The translations under genes and the position numbers were made by a program. This document shows positions 10,393 through 21,289 of a stretch of DNA of 44,851 bases, in pieces (positions within the stretch are counted from its first letter, which is position 1; each line of letters begins with the position of its first letter). The notes below the pieces were generated by a model that saw nothing but the letters and a program-made list of their open reading frames with translations, was not told where the DNA came from and did no database searches. Source of the DNA: Oehlia diaphana (lineage: Eukaryota > Glomeromycota > Glomeromycetes > Glomerales > Glomeraceae); NCBI GenBank assembly GCA_003833135.1, contig QZLH01000123.1, forward strand, positions 44,036-88,886, given 5' to 3'.

Positions 10393-11606
10393 AAAAAAGT
10401 AATTGTTTTTTTTTTTGAGGCTTAGATTTGATGAATGCTCGTTAATGTTGATTTATAATAATTAACCAATTTTTTTTTCTCACGCCATAATTAACATTAG
10501 TACTAAGTACAGTGTATAAAAAAAAAAAATTCTTGCTAACTAAATAATTGTCCAATATGCAATAACTTTATCAAATAGAAATTATTTTAAATGATCATAC
10601 AATTTACTAATTATATTATTAAAGTTTTATTTAGAGTTTTGTCGAATTATATTAACAGCGCCTCATGATTTGTGAAATTTGTTTTGATTTGATTGGTCGA
10701 TTCATTATATCACATGATCCAAGTGATTCGCAATATCGAAAATTTTTGGTAATCTCTCAATCTATCAAAAAAAAGTTATTTTATTAATCAAGAGATGAAA
10801 ATCTTTTTGACCAAAATTAAAATCTAGTCATAGTATATACCAGATAAATTTATTTTCTTTTAATGGGAATAATAAAATTGTATTTATAGTATATATGAAT
10901 ATATTATGACGCTTTTTTGTAAAAGCCGATAAAAAATATTTATCGCGTATTATTAACGATATAACCAATAACGTAAACTTATACATTCACGCTAGACTTA
11001 GAGAAGAATTTATCAGAAATCTTAAAATATATGGCAGAGCGTCTGACAAGTGCCTACTAGTATAAAATATTTTAAAAAAGGTCGCCAGTATGGTGAATTG
11101 GTGATTGATAATGAAAAAATTTTATAAAGGAAACACGAAAGAGGGATCTGTCACCTTATATAAAGCAACTTAGCAAAGGAGTTATTATTTTAAATTATTT
11201 AAAATTATAAAAATATCGGCAAATATTTTTAAATAAATTAAATAATTTTTCTTTGAACATTTCAGACTTTTGATAGTTAATATTTAGCAAATAAAGAGCT
11301 AAATTAAAGGAAGAAATTTAATAAAATCACGTAAATTTTGCCTCGAATTTATATTAGACTTTTTAAGAGATCTACTTTTAAATGCCCGTCAAAAAAATTT
11401 AAATTCTATCTTTAAAAAAGATAAATACTGAAGCATTTTGAAATGCTAAACTCTATAGTAAACAAATTTACAGTCAAACTTGAGCTCATTGTTTAAGAAT
11501 TAAGAGTAGAAGTTTTGTATAGAGAGTTTAGTAAAAGAAATTTTTATAGTATCGAACAGTAATTCTACATTCAAGTAGTTAATTGCGCATATTATTACAT
11601 ATGGCT
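10393..11606. other. AT-rich spacer
   Basis: There are no supported genes, RNA genes or clear repeats. Stop codons are dense in all frames. Confidence 0.4.
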
Positions 11607-11668
11607 CGGAATGTCGATCATTTTGGCCAAAATTAACGTTAATTTTGGCCAAAATGAGCGACATTCCG
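11607..11668. repeat. 62-bp near-perfect palindrome
   Basis: The sequence is self-complementary from 11607 to 11668 about a centre at 11637/11638 (core AATTAACGTTAATT), with only one mismatched pair (11617/11658). It contains TTTTGGCCAAAATTAACG followed by its own reverse complement. There is no loop, so a single strand would form a 31-bp stem. A related, less perfect copy lies at 20623-20659. Confidence 0.9.
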
Positions 11669-12176
11669 TCAAGTGAGTCAAATCCTATGATATAGTATTA
11701 GTGGTTCTAATTCCGGCAAAACTTCGAAAATCACGTGATTATGTTAAAATTAACGGTAAATCAATAAAAGTTTTGGTTATTTTATACCGGATTTTGATTT
11801 ATATTTAGTATATCCAGACTTATATTTAATAAGTTTAGTAAATTAAAGTTCGTTATATTCTAGGTTCGTAAATATTGAGGTCAGATTGTACTGTATTTGC
11901 TTCAACGTTACTATATTTTTCTACTTTGTTTAGTTTCAAGATGCAGAATATGAAGCGATTATAATTTTTTATCAGACTTTTTTAGAATCCAAGTTACTTC
12001 AACTTTAACATATTGCTGCAAATTTTGCTAGTTTGATTTAAACTTCAATAATTTATTATGGATATATGAATAAATATTTTTATTTATATAATAAAATTAA
12101 TCTTTTGTAGGTAACTTATCTTTAATACTGTATATATTTGCCTTCTATGCAATTTTAGATTTTTAATTTTAGTCAG
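11669..12176. other. AT-rich spacer, possible upstream exons of next gene
   Basis: The 5' part of the gene beginning at 12177 should lie here, because its first visible exon starts in mid-codon. One weak candidate follows the acceptor tttcaag near 11940, with a short open frame including DAEYEAIIIFYQTFLESK, but no donor supports it. Confidence 0.3.
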
Positions 12177-14083
12177 AATGGTTAACACATGTAGGAGAGA
12201 GAAACGTACTAGTTGCTACACCATGGGAATATGAAACAGTAAAGATATCGATTGAAAGAGCCACATGGTTTGTCGTCTGTATCTAAATTTGTTCTTTTGT
12301 CGAAATTTTGATAAAAGGTATTAGATAAACATTATTAGGTCTTGCTTCTAACCGTTTAGTATTGACTAAAGTACTGGAATCCTCGTAAATATTAGCAAAA
12401 GAGTGATTTAAAATTTTGATCAAACGTTTCACCTGAAAAGTTATGAATCTGGAATCCCTTGGTTTTTCTCAAGATCAAAATCGTTGATGTACGGCTATTG
12501 GTGTAAGTGCTAAGACTTTCCGCAAGATAATTTCTATTGAGATATTTCTAAAGTAAGCCTTGGAAAAATGCTGTATATTCTTGTTCATGTTGCTGTTTTC
12601 TTTTCTTCTTTATGTGTAGGCCCTTTAGTTTTCCGTAAGGTGGCTTTCATAGATTCTTGATAATTCTTTTAAATGTGGTTTGTATGGCTTTGACATTGGT
12701 GAGAAACAGGTAGCCATGTTTTGCCAGATCGCTGTACAGAGGTTCTTAAGGGAAAATACTTTGTACTTTCATATACTTCTTTTGATAAATCTAAACTTGC
12801 AGGTAATGGATCCACATTCTGATAGCAAGGATTGTTATTTGTTTTTAATTAGTGGAACCGCAGCCGTTTCAGAAGTCAGTTTAGATCCCACTAAGTTTGA
12901 AGAGTAAAAATAGGCAAAATTTTTGTTTCAGATTTCTAAATGTAATTAAACAAAGATATATCAATCTTGTCATTTGTATAAAATTTGAGTATTTTCTAAT
13001 TCGAAAAATAGTTGTAATTATATAAATAAAGATGATACAATATTAATTCAGTATTTTTGAAAATGATGTAAGAGCAAATTTTTTTATTTATAAATCTGCA
13101 ATTGGCAAGTATTTTTTTTTTTATTAAATACTTTTTTGTCGAATGTATTTATTTGTCAAATTTAATTTTGTCTTATTTATCTATTATAGCTAGATCATTA
13201 TATTGTGAATTCAAGAATCTATAGGAAAGGTGTGTCCGTGTGTATTTTTATTTTGCAAGTTTAGGATATCAGTTATCCTGAAGGACTATGACAGTAGGGA
13301 TTACACCACGATAAATATGGTCAAATATTTCTTAATTTTTTTTTTTTAAATCATATATATTTTTGTCAAATATTTCTTTTTTAAATTATATTTTTTTGTC
13401 AGTGTTACCGGGGAAAATTAACCAGGTAAGGATTACGTAGCTTGACTAGGAATTATGTAATTCTGCTCTTAAATGTAGTTATTTTCTTTTTGTCAATTTT
13501 TTTTTTTTTCAAGCATTTTTAGAATTATATGTAATATATATTTACTACTATATACAGTAAATTTTACAAAAAAAGTTGAAATAAAATATACCTTAAATTT
13601 TTAACAAGGATTTTTAATTGTATTAATTGTATTAAAAAATTTATTTACTAATTGTGAAAAATGTCTTGCGTAAAAGATTTTTTATTGTCTGAAAACAAGC
13701 CCTATTTTTTAAAATTTGAATATCAAAATTTGACATTGCAAATATAGGAAAATTATGAAGACTTGAAACATTAATAACTCAATTTGCTACTAATATTAAT
13801 AATTAATGGAATTCACAAAAAAAGTATTATGCTTTATGATACATACTGTTTTACATACATTATATACTGTACATTTTATTTTTATTTTTTTATTTCAACG
13901 TGAATTAGGTCACAGTCAAATTACAAGGACACTAATCTAGAGCCTAAAGTAATTTACAAAAACTATGGACCAAACCGCCGCTATCGAGACGATGTCACCT
14001 TGGTTGATCGAGCGATCCCTGAGGACCAAAGTAATAAAGGTTGTGAAATCTCAATGAACAAGAAAGCGAACAAAATAATATAA
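12177..14083 (+). CDS. 3' part of unidentified multi-exon gene
   Basis: I can chain nine phase-compatible segments between GT and AG sites: 12177-12278, 12339-12384, 12474-12502, 12620-12634 (only 15 nt, optional), 12710-12802, 12873-12903, 13265-13319, 13403-13425 and 13909-14083. The joined frame of about 189 codons reads through all junctions to TAA at 14081-14083, directly followed by AATAAA. It includes GERNVLVATPWEYETVKISI, LASNRLVLTKVLES, CTEVLKGKYFVLSYTSFDKS, DPTKFEE joined to ISVILKDYDSRDYTTINM, and YKNYGPNRRYRDDVTLVDRA. Most donors and acceptors are good (gtaagt, gtaagg; tttcag, gtcag). The start codon and earlier exons are not found. I recognise no family. It could be a real short-exon gene or a lightly decayed one; the consistent phases favour a gene. 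Confidence 0.5.
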
Positions 14084-14090
14084 ATAAAGA
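14084..14090 (+). terminator. Polyadenylation signal AATAAA
   Basis: AATAAA begins inside the stop region at 14083-14088 of the multi-exon gene and fits a eukaryotic cleavage/polyadenylation signal for it. The placement directly at the stop codon implies a very short 3' untranslated region. Confidence 0.35.
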
Positions 14091-14149
14091 ATTCTGACTA
14101 ATCAAATCATCCGTATTTTTCTTTTATTCGCCGATACTATATGCAAATA

Positions 14150-15965
14150 CTGTCAGGTATTGAATGATATACTATTAAAAAGGTCCGTAATTGTTTTTAA
14201 GGGGAATAATTAATCTCGCGCTGGAGTAGGCGTAGATAACGGTCTCGAGCGAGGCGCAACCGAGACTTAATATGTGTCACTAATAGTTGTATGTGAGATA
14301 TTGTCTGGAGGGGGAGTTCTTCGGAAGAAAACGTCCGGAGCATTGAGAATTTCTCGTACTTTTTATTAATGACGGACGAATCGCGCACTAGCGTTTACTT
14401 TGGATGTAACGTCTTCCATAATAATCGTTTGTTGTTTTGAAGATACCGTTGTCTAATTCTAAGGGCGTCGTAATATCCGTATTGGTAGTGAGGTAATTTG
14501 CTAACGTCGAAACGACGTCTGATTTTGCAGTCGAATAGGTTAATACTGTAGGTGTCGCGATAAAAAATACGAGGGTGCCTGGTGATAGCGGAGGCAAAGG
14601 TTTCTTTCTCTTGTTACGTTTTTTCTGTCTACGTGACCAGTTCTTTTCGCGTCGCTTGTCTTTCTTAGAATCTCGATTATGTCGTGGGTCGTGTTGTCCA
14701 AGCGGATGTTTATCTGTCAACAAGCATTTTTCGGGTAAGTGATGGATCTGTTTAAAAACTGTAGGGTTATAAACGTTCGATGACGAAGGATGTAGGATAT
14801 AGGATTTAATGTTACATAAATGTCTTTCTTGTCCTAAGATGCTACTGGTTAAGCGGTTCCATCTGATGGTCTGTTGTGGTGAGCGAACGACGTCAAATCG
14901 TAAATTAGAGTAATCTTTGTAATATACGCGTTTCTTAACTGAGTTTCCTTTAGTGGTCGTCGAATTAGCCATGGCCTTATTTAGCGAGTTTAAATTGTCA
15001 TTTTTTTCTTTGAGTTATATTTTCTGTGGTAACAGTATAGCTGAGTCCGAGGCGGTTGGAATGAATATCCTGTACTTTGCAGACTCGATTTTTTGATTCA
15101 TTTGTTTTTTGTACCATTTTTAAGTTGGTAATCGTGGGTCTCTTGCAAGAGAGTTAGTTATCTCGGTGGTATAAAGTATCATTTTAATATGTTGTTCACT
15201 TCGCCAACGGTTTTTAGACATTACGTGAGCGGGGTATTGTACAGTTACGGTCCGGGCCGCAGCGGATATAAAATCCTAAGTAGATCACATGTTCATGTTC
15301 TCCGGAACTAAAGCGGATAAACGTTTAGTCCGCTTGTTATTTTCTTTGTCACTTTAAAGTCTGTTACGTATGGTTCTTGTAGTCATTGGCGTTAATCTGT
15401 TGAAGTATTTGTTGAACGGTCTGTTTGGAAAATTGGAAAATACGAACGTGAGGTATTTCCCTAAAATGAAGTTAAAATTGGGTTTGTTAGATGTTGATCG
15501 GGAATGTGTAACGATGATCCTTAGATAAATCAAATTATTTTTGATCGACAGGGGTTTGTCTGCATGAAAATGTAGCGAGAGCAGGAAGTATCTACCTTTT
15601 AACAGTATTGTATAACGTTCCGCTCCCGCGTGTATCACATGATATTTATGAGTTGAGTTTCTTTAACGTGGTGTGGAGAATATGCGCATTGCAAAGTTTG
15701 TAAAGGCGAAGAATAGCTTGAGTGACTGGTAGTGTCGTCGAAGGACCGTTTTCGGTCATAGTAAAATTCTGAGAAGGCTTCGCGGGAGTAAAGGATAATA
15801 GGTGGTACTATGGCGTATAGACCAGTTAAAGTGTTGTTCCTAACTTTTAGCACGAAGAGCAAGAGGAAAAATAAAATGACGAAAAAAGTTATTTTAAAAA
15901 GGTGTTTGAGTCCACTATGTGGTTAAAATAGATGTGTGAAACGTAGTAAAACTCTTTCGAAGTGT
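14150..15965. other. GC-richer island, probable mobile-element remnant
   Basis: Between about 14.15 and 15.96 kb the base composition changes abruptly. G, C and CpG are common (for example tctcgcgctgg, gtcgcgata, ggtccgggccgcagcgg), whereas both flanks are dominated by A/T runs. Several minus-strand frames are open, but only one starts with ATG (14972). No terminal inverted or long terminal repeats could be matched by eye. A 14-bp perfect palindrome, TCTCTTGCAAGAGA, lies at 15139-15152. The composition suggests a transposon-derived or transferred segment. Confidence 0.5.
14388..14972 (-). CDS. Hypothetical basic protein, 194 aa
   Basis: This is the only ATG-started frame of reasonable length in the GC-richer island. 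The start context is gccATGG, a good eukaryotic context. Residues about 98-127 are dominated by Lys and Arg (for example KKDKRREKNWSRRQKKRNKR), resembling a nuclear-localisation or nucleic-acid-binding tail. A short Pro-rich bridge and a hydrophobic stretch (GTLVFFIATPTVLTY) follow. Codon use is far richer in G and C than in the Sel1 genes. No family is recognised. It may be a protein of a mobile element or a chance frame in a GC-richer background. Confidence 0.35.
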   Translation of the reverse strand: MANSTTTKGNSVKKRVYYKDYSNLRFDVVRSPQQTIRWNRLTSSILGQERHLCNIKSYILHPSSSNVYNPTVFKQIHHLPEKCLLTDKHPLGQHDPRHNRDSKKDKRREKNWSRRQKKRNKRKKPLPPLSPGTLVFFIATPTVLTYSTAKSDVVSTLANYLTTNTDITTPLELDNGIFKTTNDYYGRRYIQSKR

Positions 15966-16276
15966 GATGGAAACGAACCGTTATATTAAAAAAATTTTTG
16001 TACTGAAATTTTTGGTCAAAAAACTCATTTTATACCGTACGTACATGTTTTTTTGTCACCACCCTACGACCGCACGTGATCGACATCAATTTTTAAAAAG
16101 GCAATTACAAATTATACAGCACATAGCTATTGAAATTCTAACTTATTTAGGTTAAAGTGTAACCAACAGTATTTTGTATTACTTTGTACAAAAGTTTTAG
16201 CCTATTCAAAAAACATTTTTTTCTTTTCCTAGCTCTTTTCATTATAACTAAAAAAAATTTTTTTTAAAAAATCATA
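15966..16276. other. 5' flank of plus-strand Sel1 gene
   Basis: This AT-rich upstream region of the 1234-aa Sel1 gene has a T-rich tract (tttttcttttcctagctc) and a long A/T run just before the ATG. A 63-codon open frame at 15964-16155 has no recognisable content and is probably chance. Confidence 0.35.
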
Positions 16277-19200
16277 ATGTCATTAAATAATATTTCAAAA
16301 GATGATGACGATTTCTTAAAAGATTTCTTAAAAAGTTTTTATCAACTAATTGTAAAATTAGAAAATTATGATAAATTTGAAATCATTAAAAATATTTTAA
16401 AGAGATGGGTACTAGATTTTTTTTGTAATAATAAAAAAGATTTTATAACGATATTAAATTTAATGGAACATCATAAAGAAAATGAAAATTGGTTTTCTGG
16501 TTTAATAGGATATTTTTATGAACATGATTTAATAGGAAATGTCATAGATAAAAGTAAAGCATTAAATTTATATTTAATATCATTAAATAATTATAAAAAT
16601 AATGTTGATGATGATTATAAGAATAAAGAATTGACTTCTAAATATCAATTATTTAACATTATTATTTCGAAATTTTTATTATCATTTTATTATTACAAAG
16701 ATATTATTTTAGATAAAAACGATTTTATTCTAAAAAAATTTAAATATTTTGCAAATGTTCACGTAATTTCACATGAGCAATTTGAAGATTTTAATGGTTT
16801 AGTGATAAATATCTGTAAAGATGAAATAGATGTTATAGAAAAATATTTTAAATCAAAAGAAAAATATTTAAACGAAAATCAATTAGGTTATGATAAAAAG
16901 AAAGGATTAATAGAATTAAACAATTCAGGTTTATGCTATCAATATGGAATAGGAAAAAAGAAAGATGAATTTAAAGCATTTGAATTTTATTTGAAGTCTG
17001 CAGGAAGAGGAAATTCTTGTGCACAAAATAATTTAGGTTATTGTTATCAAAATGGAATTGGAATAAATAAGGATGAGAAAAAAGCATTTGAATGGTATTT
17101 AAAAGCTTCCAATAAAGATATATATGCACAATATAATTTAGGTCTTTGTTATCAAAACGGTATAGGAATAAATAAAGATGATAAGAAATCTTTTGAATGT
17201 TATCTTAAATCTGCTGAAAAAGGGTACTCAAATGCACAAAATATGTTAGGTGATTGTTATAAAAATGAAATCGGAACGAAAAAAGATTTAGAAAAAGTTA
17301 TTTATTGGTATAATGAAGCAATGAATAATGGAAATAAATTCGCAATATGTAATTTAGGTATTTGTTATCAAAATGGAGAAGGTGTAGAAAAAGATAACGA
17401 AATGGCTTTTAAGTTATTTCAACAATCAGCTGAACAAGAGTGTATAAATGCACAATATCAGCTCGGATATTGTTATAATAATGGAATTGGAGTCGAAGCA
17501 AACATGACAAAAGCATTTGAATTATATATAACTTCTGCTAAAAAGGGGCATAGGCTTTCACAAAATACTCTTGGAAATTTATATAGTGAAGGCAAAGATG
17601 TGGAAAGAAATTTAGGAAAGGCTGTTTATTGGTATGAAAAAGGAGCAGAAATGGGATGTAAAGAAGCACAATATAATCTAGGTTATTGTTATGAAATTGA
17701 AAAAGATGAAATTAAGGCATTTGAATATTATAAAAAGTCTGCTGATCAAGGGTATTTAAACGCTCAATTTAAGCTAGGATATTATTATGAAAAAGGAATT
17801 GGAACTGAAATCAATAAAGTAAAGGCATTTGAATTATATAAAATTGCTGCAAAAAACGGAAAAAGAAATGCACAAAGTAATCTTGGAATTTTATATGAAA
17901 ATGGTGAAGGTACAGAAGAAAACTTAGAAATGGCTGTTTATTGGTATAATAAAGCAGCAGAAAGTGGATGTGAAGAAGCACAATATAATCTTGGCAATTG
18001 TTATAAAAATGGTAGAGGTATAAAAAAAGATGAAAGAAAAGCTTTTGATTATTATGAAAAATCAAGTAAACAAGAATATTTAGATGCTAAATTTGAACTT
18101 GGATATTGTTATGATAAAGGAATTGGAACTGAAATTAATAAAGTGAAAGCATTTGAATTATATAATATTTCCGCAAAAAGTGGACAAAGAAATGCACAAA
18201 GCAATCTTGGAATTTTATATGAAAATGGTGAAGGTACAGAAACAAGTTTAAAAAATGCTATTTATTGGTATAAAAAAGCAGCTGAAAATGGGTGTAGATT
18301 AGCACAATATAATTTGGGTAATTGTTATAAAAATGGTAAAGGTGTAAGTAAAGATAAATATAAAGCTTTTGAATATTATAAAAAGTCAGCTGATCAAGAA
18401 TATTTAGATGCCCAGTTTGAATGTGGATATTGTTATTTTAATGGAATTGGAACTTATACAGATAGATTTAAAGCATTTGAATTATATGAAATAGCAGCCG
18501 AAAAGGGGAATTATTTAGCTCAGTATAATCTTGGATTTCGATATTTTCATGATAAAGGTGCTGGAAAAAATTCAAAAAAAGCTATTTACTGGTATAAAAA
18601 AGCAGCAGAAAATGGATATGAGGTTGCACAATATAATTTAGGTAATTGTTATAAAAATGGAAATGGGGTAAAAAAAGATGTAGCTAAGGCATTTGAGTAT
18701 TATTATAAATCAGCCAATCAAGGTTATTTTAATGCTCAAGTTGAACTTGCATATTGTTATAAAGATGGCATTGGAACTGAAATTAATAAATCTAAAGCAT
18801 TTGAGTTATATAAACTAATGGCTGAAAAAAGATGTAAAATTGCCCAATACAATCTTGGCATTTCATATAAATTTGGGGAAGGTGTTGAGAAAGATGAACG
18901 AAAAGCTTTTGAGTATTTTAATAAGTCAGCTAATCAAGGATATTCTGATGCATTACTTCAACTTGGATATTGTTATAATAGAGGAATTGGAATAGAAATT
19001 AATAAAAGAAGAGCATATGAATTATATAATATAGCAGCTGAAAAAGGTGATAGTTTGGCACAAGTTAATTTAGGATTATTGTATGAGAATGGTGAAGGTA
19101 CAGAAATGGATTTAGAAAAAGCTATTTACTGGTATAATAAGGCAGCAAAAAATGAAGATAAAGTAGCACTATACTTTTTAGGTAATTGTTACAAATTCGG

Positions 19201-19981
19201 AATAGGGACCAATAAAAATGAAGTTAAAGCTTTTGGATATTATAAAAAATCAGCTGAGAATGGGTATATATACGCACAAAATATTCTTGGGCTATTATAT
19301 GTTAAGGGAGAAGGAATTAAAAAAAATATGAAATTGGCCATTTATTGGTTTCAAAAAGCAGTAGGAAATGGAGATAAGTATGCATATGATAACTTGGGTA
19401 CATTTTATGAACTTGGAATAGTCGTAAATAAAGATAAGATTAAAGCATTTAAATATTATGAAAAATCGGCTGAAATAGGATACGTTAATGCGAAATTTCA
19501 TCTTGGATATTGTTATGTAAATGGAATTGGAACAAAAAACGATAAGAAGAAGGGATTTGAATTATATGATGAAGCGGTTTTAAAAGAAAATAATGATATA
19601 AGTAGCGATACAATAAACCTTAATGGATCATTTCAGAAAAATGAAGAAGACATAGTGAGAGAGTTATTTGATATTAAGCAGTGGTATCAGCAATCAGCGG
19701 AAAATAAAAGTAGCGCATTATATAAATTAGGAGAAAGTTATGAATTAGGGAAAGGAGTTAATGTAAGTGAAATTAAAGCGTTTTATTATTATAAACAAGC
19801 AGCCAAAAGTGGATGTATATATGGAAAATATAAACTTGCATATTATTTTCTTCATGGAATTATAGTTGATTGTGACGAAAAGAAAGCCCATAATTTATAT
19901 AAAGAAGCAGCTGAAGGAGGAAATAATGATGCACACGAAATTCTTTCAGCATTACATGAACAAGATAAAGAAGCAGAATAG
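16277..19981 (+). CDS. Sel1-like repeat protein, 1234 aa
   Basis: This single-exon gene is a paralogue of the 1694-aa protein at 3.5-8.6 kb, on the opposite strand with the 5' ends facing. The N-terminal 215 residues (NNISKDDDDFLKDFLKSF, then IVKLENYDKFE and NWFSGLIGYFYE) align closely with that protein but lack its duplicated first segment and most of its Asn run. From about residue 218 there are roughly 27 Sel1-like repeats of 36-37 residues in the order KAFELY.IAAEKG / [12 protein letters not shown] / [14 protein letters not shown], the same three-unit order as in the other two Sel1 proteins. The last 170 residues, with [13 protein letters not shown] and LHGIIVD, are shared by all three. 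No catalytic domain, signal peptide or membrane helix is visible. A scaffold role is inferred from the fold. Confidence 0.93.
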   Translation: MSLNNISKDDDDFLKDFLKSFYQLIVKLENYDKFEIIKNILKRWVLDFFCNNKKDFITILNLMEHHKENENWFSGLIGYFYEHDLIGNVIDKSKALNLYLISLNNYKNNVDDDYKNKELTSKYQLFNIIISKFLLSFYYYKDIILDKNDFILKKFKYFANVHVISHEQFEDFNGLVINICKDEIDVIEKYFKSKEKYLNENQLGYDKKKGLIELNNSGLCYQYGIGKKKDEFKAFEFYLKSAGRGNSCAQNNLGYCYQNGIGINKDEKKAFEWYLKASNKDIYAQYNLGLCYQNGIGINKDDKKSFECYLKSAEKGYSNAQNMLGDCYKNEIGTKKDLEKVIYWYNEAMNNGNKFAICNLGICYQNGEGVEKDNEMAFKLFQQSAEQECINAQYQLGYCYNNGIGVEANMTKAFELYITSAKKGHRLSQNTLGNLYSEGKDVERNLGKAVYWYEKGAEMGCKEAQYNLGYCYEIEKDEIKAFEYYKKSADQGYLNAQFKLGYYYEKGIGTEINKVKAFELYKIAAKNGKRNAQSNLGILYENGEGTEENLEMAVYWYNKAAESGCEEAQYNLGNCYKNGRGIKKDERKAFDYYEKSSKQEYLDAKFELGYCYDKGIGTEINKVKAFELYNISAKSGQRNAQSNLGILYENGEGTETSLKNAIYWYKKAAENGCRLAQYNLGNCYKNGKGVSKDKYKAFEYYKKSADQEYLDAQFECGYCYFNGIGTYTDRFKAFELYEIAAEKGNYLAQYNLGFRYFHDKGAGKNSKKAIYWYKKAAENGYEVAQYNLGNCYKNGNGVKKDVAKAFEYYYKSANQGYFNAQVELAYCYKDGIGTEINKSKAFELYKLMAEKRCKIAQYNLGISYKFGEGVEKDERKAFEYFNKSANQGYSDALLQLGYCYNRGIGIEINKRRAYELYNIAAEKGDSLAQVNLGLLYENGEGTEMDLEKAIYWYNKAAKNEDKVALYFLGNCYKFGIGTNKNEVKAFGYYKKSAENGYIYAQNILGLLYVKGEGIKKNMKLAIYWFQKAVGNGDKYAYDNLGTFYELGIVVNKDKIKAFKYYEKSAEIGYVNAKFHLGYCYVNGIGTKNDKKKGFELYDEAVLKENNDISSDTINLNGSFQKNEEDIVRELFDIKQWYQQSAENKSSALYKLGESYELGKGVNVSEIKAFYYYKQAAKSGCIYGKYKLAYYFLHGIIVDCDEKKAHNLYKEAAEGGNNDAHEILSALHEQDKEAE

Positions 19982-20622
19982 TATTATTTATTTTTTTATC
20001 CCATGTTTACTAATTAGTCGCCAGTGATTTTTTGATGATATATTCATGCCTGTAATTTTTCGGATGATATTTTCATGCTTACGTATTTTTATAGTTTATT
20101 TATACCTCTCCTACTCTCTCCCATCACTGGGCGTTAGTCTCCATGAGATAAAAGAGTTGCGCCGTGAAAATCATTAATATTCAAGACTCCCCGTGAAATA
20201 TTATTAAATAACTGAAATTTATATTAGTAATCTTTTTTTTACGCTTGTTAATCTTAAAGTACATACAATATTTACTACGTTGCATATTTATACTTCTTGA
20301 AAATAAAATTAAGAAAAACTGAATAAAATAATTAGCGTATTTCCATTATTTTATTTCTATCAAATATTTTAACAATAAAAGTATAGACTAAGTATTTATG
20401 ATATGGCTTTATTTTATACGATCTCACTAAAAAGTATGACTCGTATTTGTATAATAATAACCCGCATTGTTTTATTTTAAAAGTGATTACGGTATTTATT
20501 TTTCTTTATTTTTATTTTTATTTTTTTTATTTTTATTTGTTAAGTATGATTTGTAAATTTAAAAATCTCAACACTTAAAAATAAATTTAAATAAAAATAT
20601 TTGCAAAATCATGTCATGTGAA
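19982..20622. other. AT-rich spacer
   Basis: This is the 3' flank of the Sel1 gene followed by non-coding sequence. A short C-rich patch (cctctcctactctctcccatcactgg, near 20105) stands out but matches nothing recognised. Confidence 0.4.
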
Positions 20623-20659
20623 GGCCAAAATTAACGTTAATTCTGGCCGAAATGATCGT
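20623..20659. repeat. Diverged copy of the 11.6-kb palindrome
   Basis: GGCCAAAATTAACGTTAATT followed by ctggccgaaatgatcg repeats the core and right arm of the 62-bp palindrome at 11607-11668, with a few substitutions that break the symmetry. Two copies 9 kb apart indicate an interspersed repeat family. Confidence 0.7.
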
Positions 20660-21289
20660 CAAATTCGCCCATGAATAAAAATTTTCTCGATTAATCGGTT
20701 TGAAATGGTTTAATTTAACCGGTTAATCGGTTTGAATAAAAAAAAAGATTTTCGGATCAAACATTGGTTATAATTAAAACCGATTAAACCCGGTTATAAA
20801 TCCGATTTCCGATACCGGTTCCAAACTCTATAGTCATTTCGAACCTTGTTTGTTTGATATATTATGATTTTTGACATTTCTCTTATTATGTGTGTAATAT
20901 TCTAACTCACTATAATCCAGTGTTCATTTATAGAAAGTTAACTGTATTACTAATATTATAGTAGTTGAGTACATAAGGAAAATAAAGTAAGATTAAAAGC
21001 GTAAATTCAACTCTAGAAAATAATCTTTAATGGTTACGACGTTAAATCTTTTAAGTGAATCAATTTTGATTATGAGTCGTACAACTGATTATCTGATTTA
21101 ATTCACATGACTGCAATGCTCGACTAATGACGAAATGACAGATGTTCAAACAAATCCACGTTATTGTTAGTCAACATTATTCAACTTAAAAAAATAAAAT
21201 AGAATAAAATAAAAAAAAATAAAAAGTAAATAAAAAATATAGAAATAAAAAACAAATCGTAGTTAATAGCCAAATTTTACAAACATATT
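20660..21289. other. AT-rich spacer with accgg/ccggtt motif cluster
   Basis: At 20690-20825 the motif ccggtt, or its complement aaccgg, recurs several times with aatcggtttgaa, giving an irregular repeat block. The last 100 bases form the A-rich 5' flank of the Crinkler-like gene. No coding sequence is seen. Confidence 0.45.

Noticed and set aside
15354..15862. Two touching minus-strand frames in the GC-richer island
   Set aside because: The 15354-15638 frame needs GTG as start and the other has no support beyond being open. In a GC-richer stretch, long frames are expected by chance.
17811..19501. Minus-strand frames inside the second Sel1 gene
   Set aside because: Antisense shadows for the same reason.
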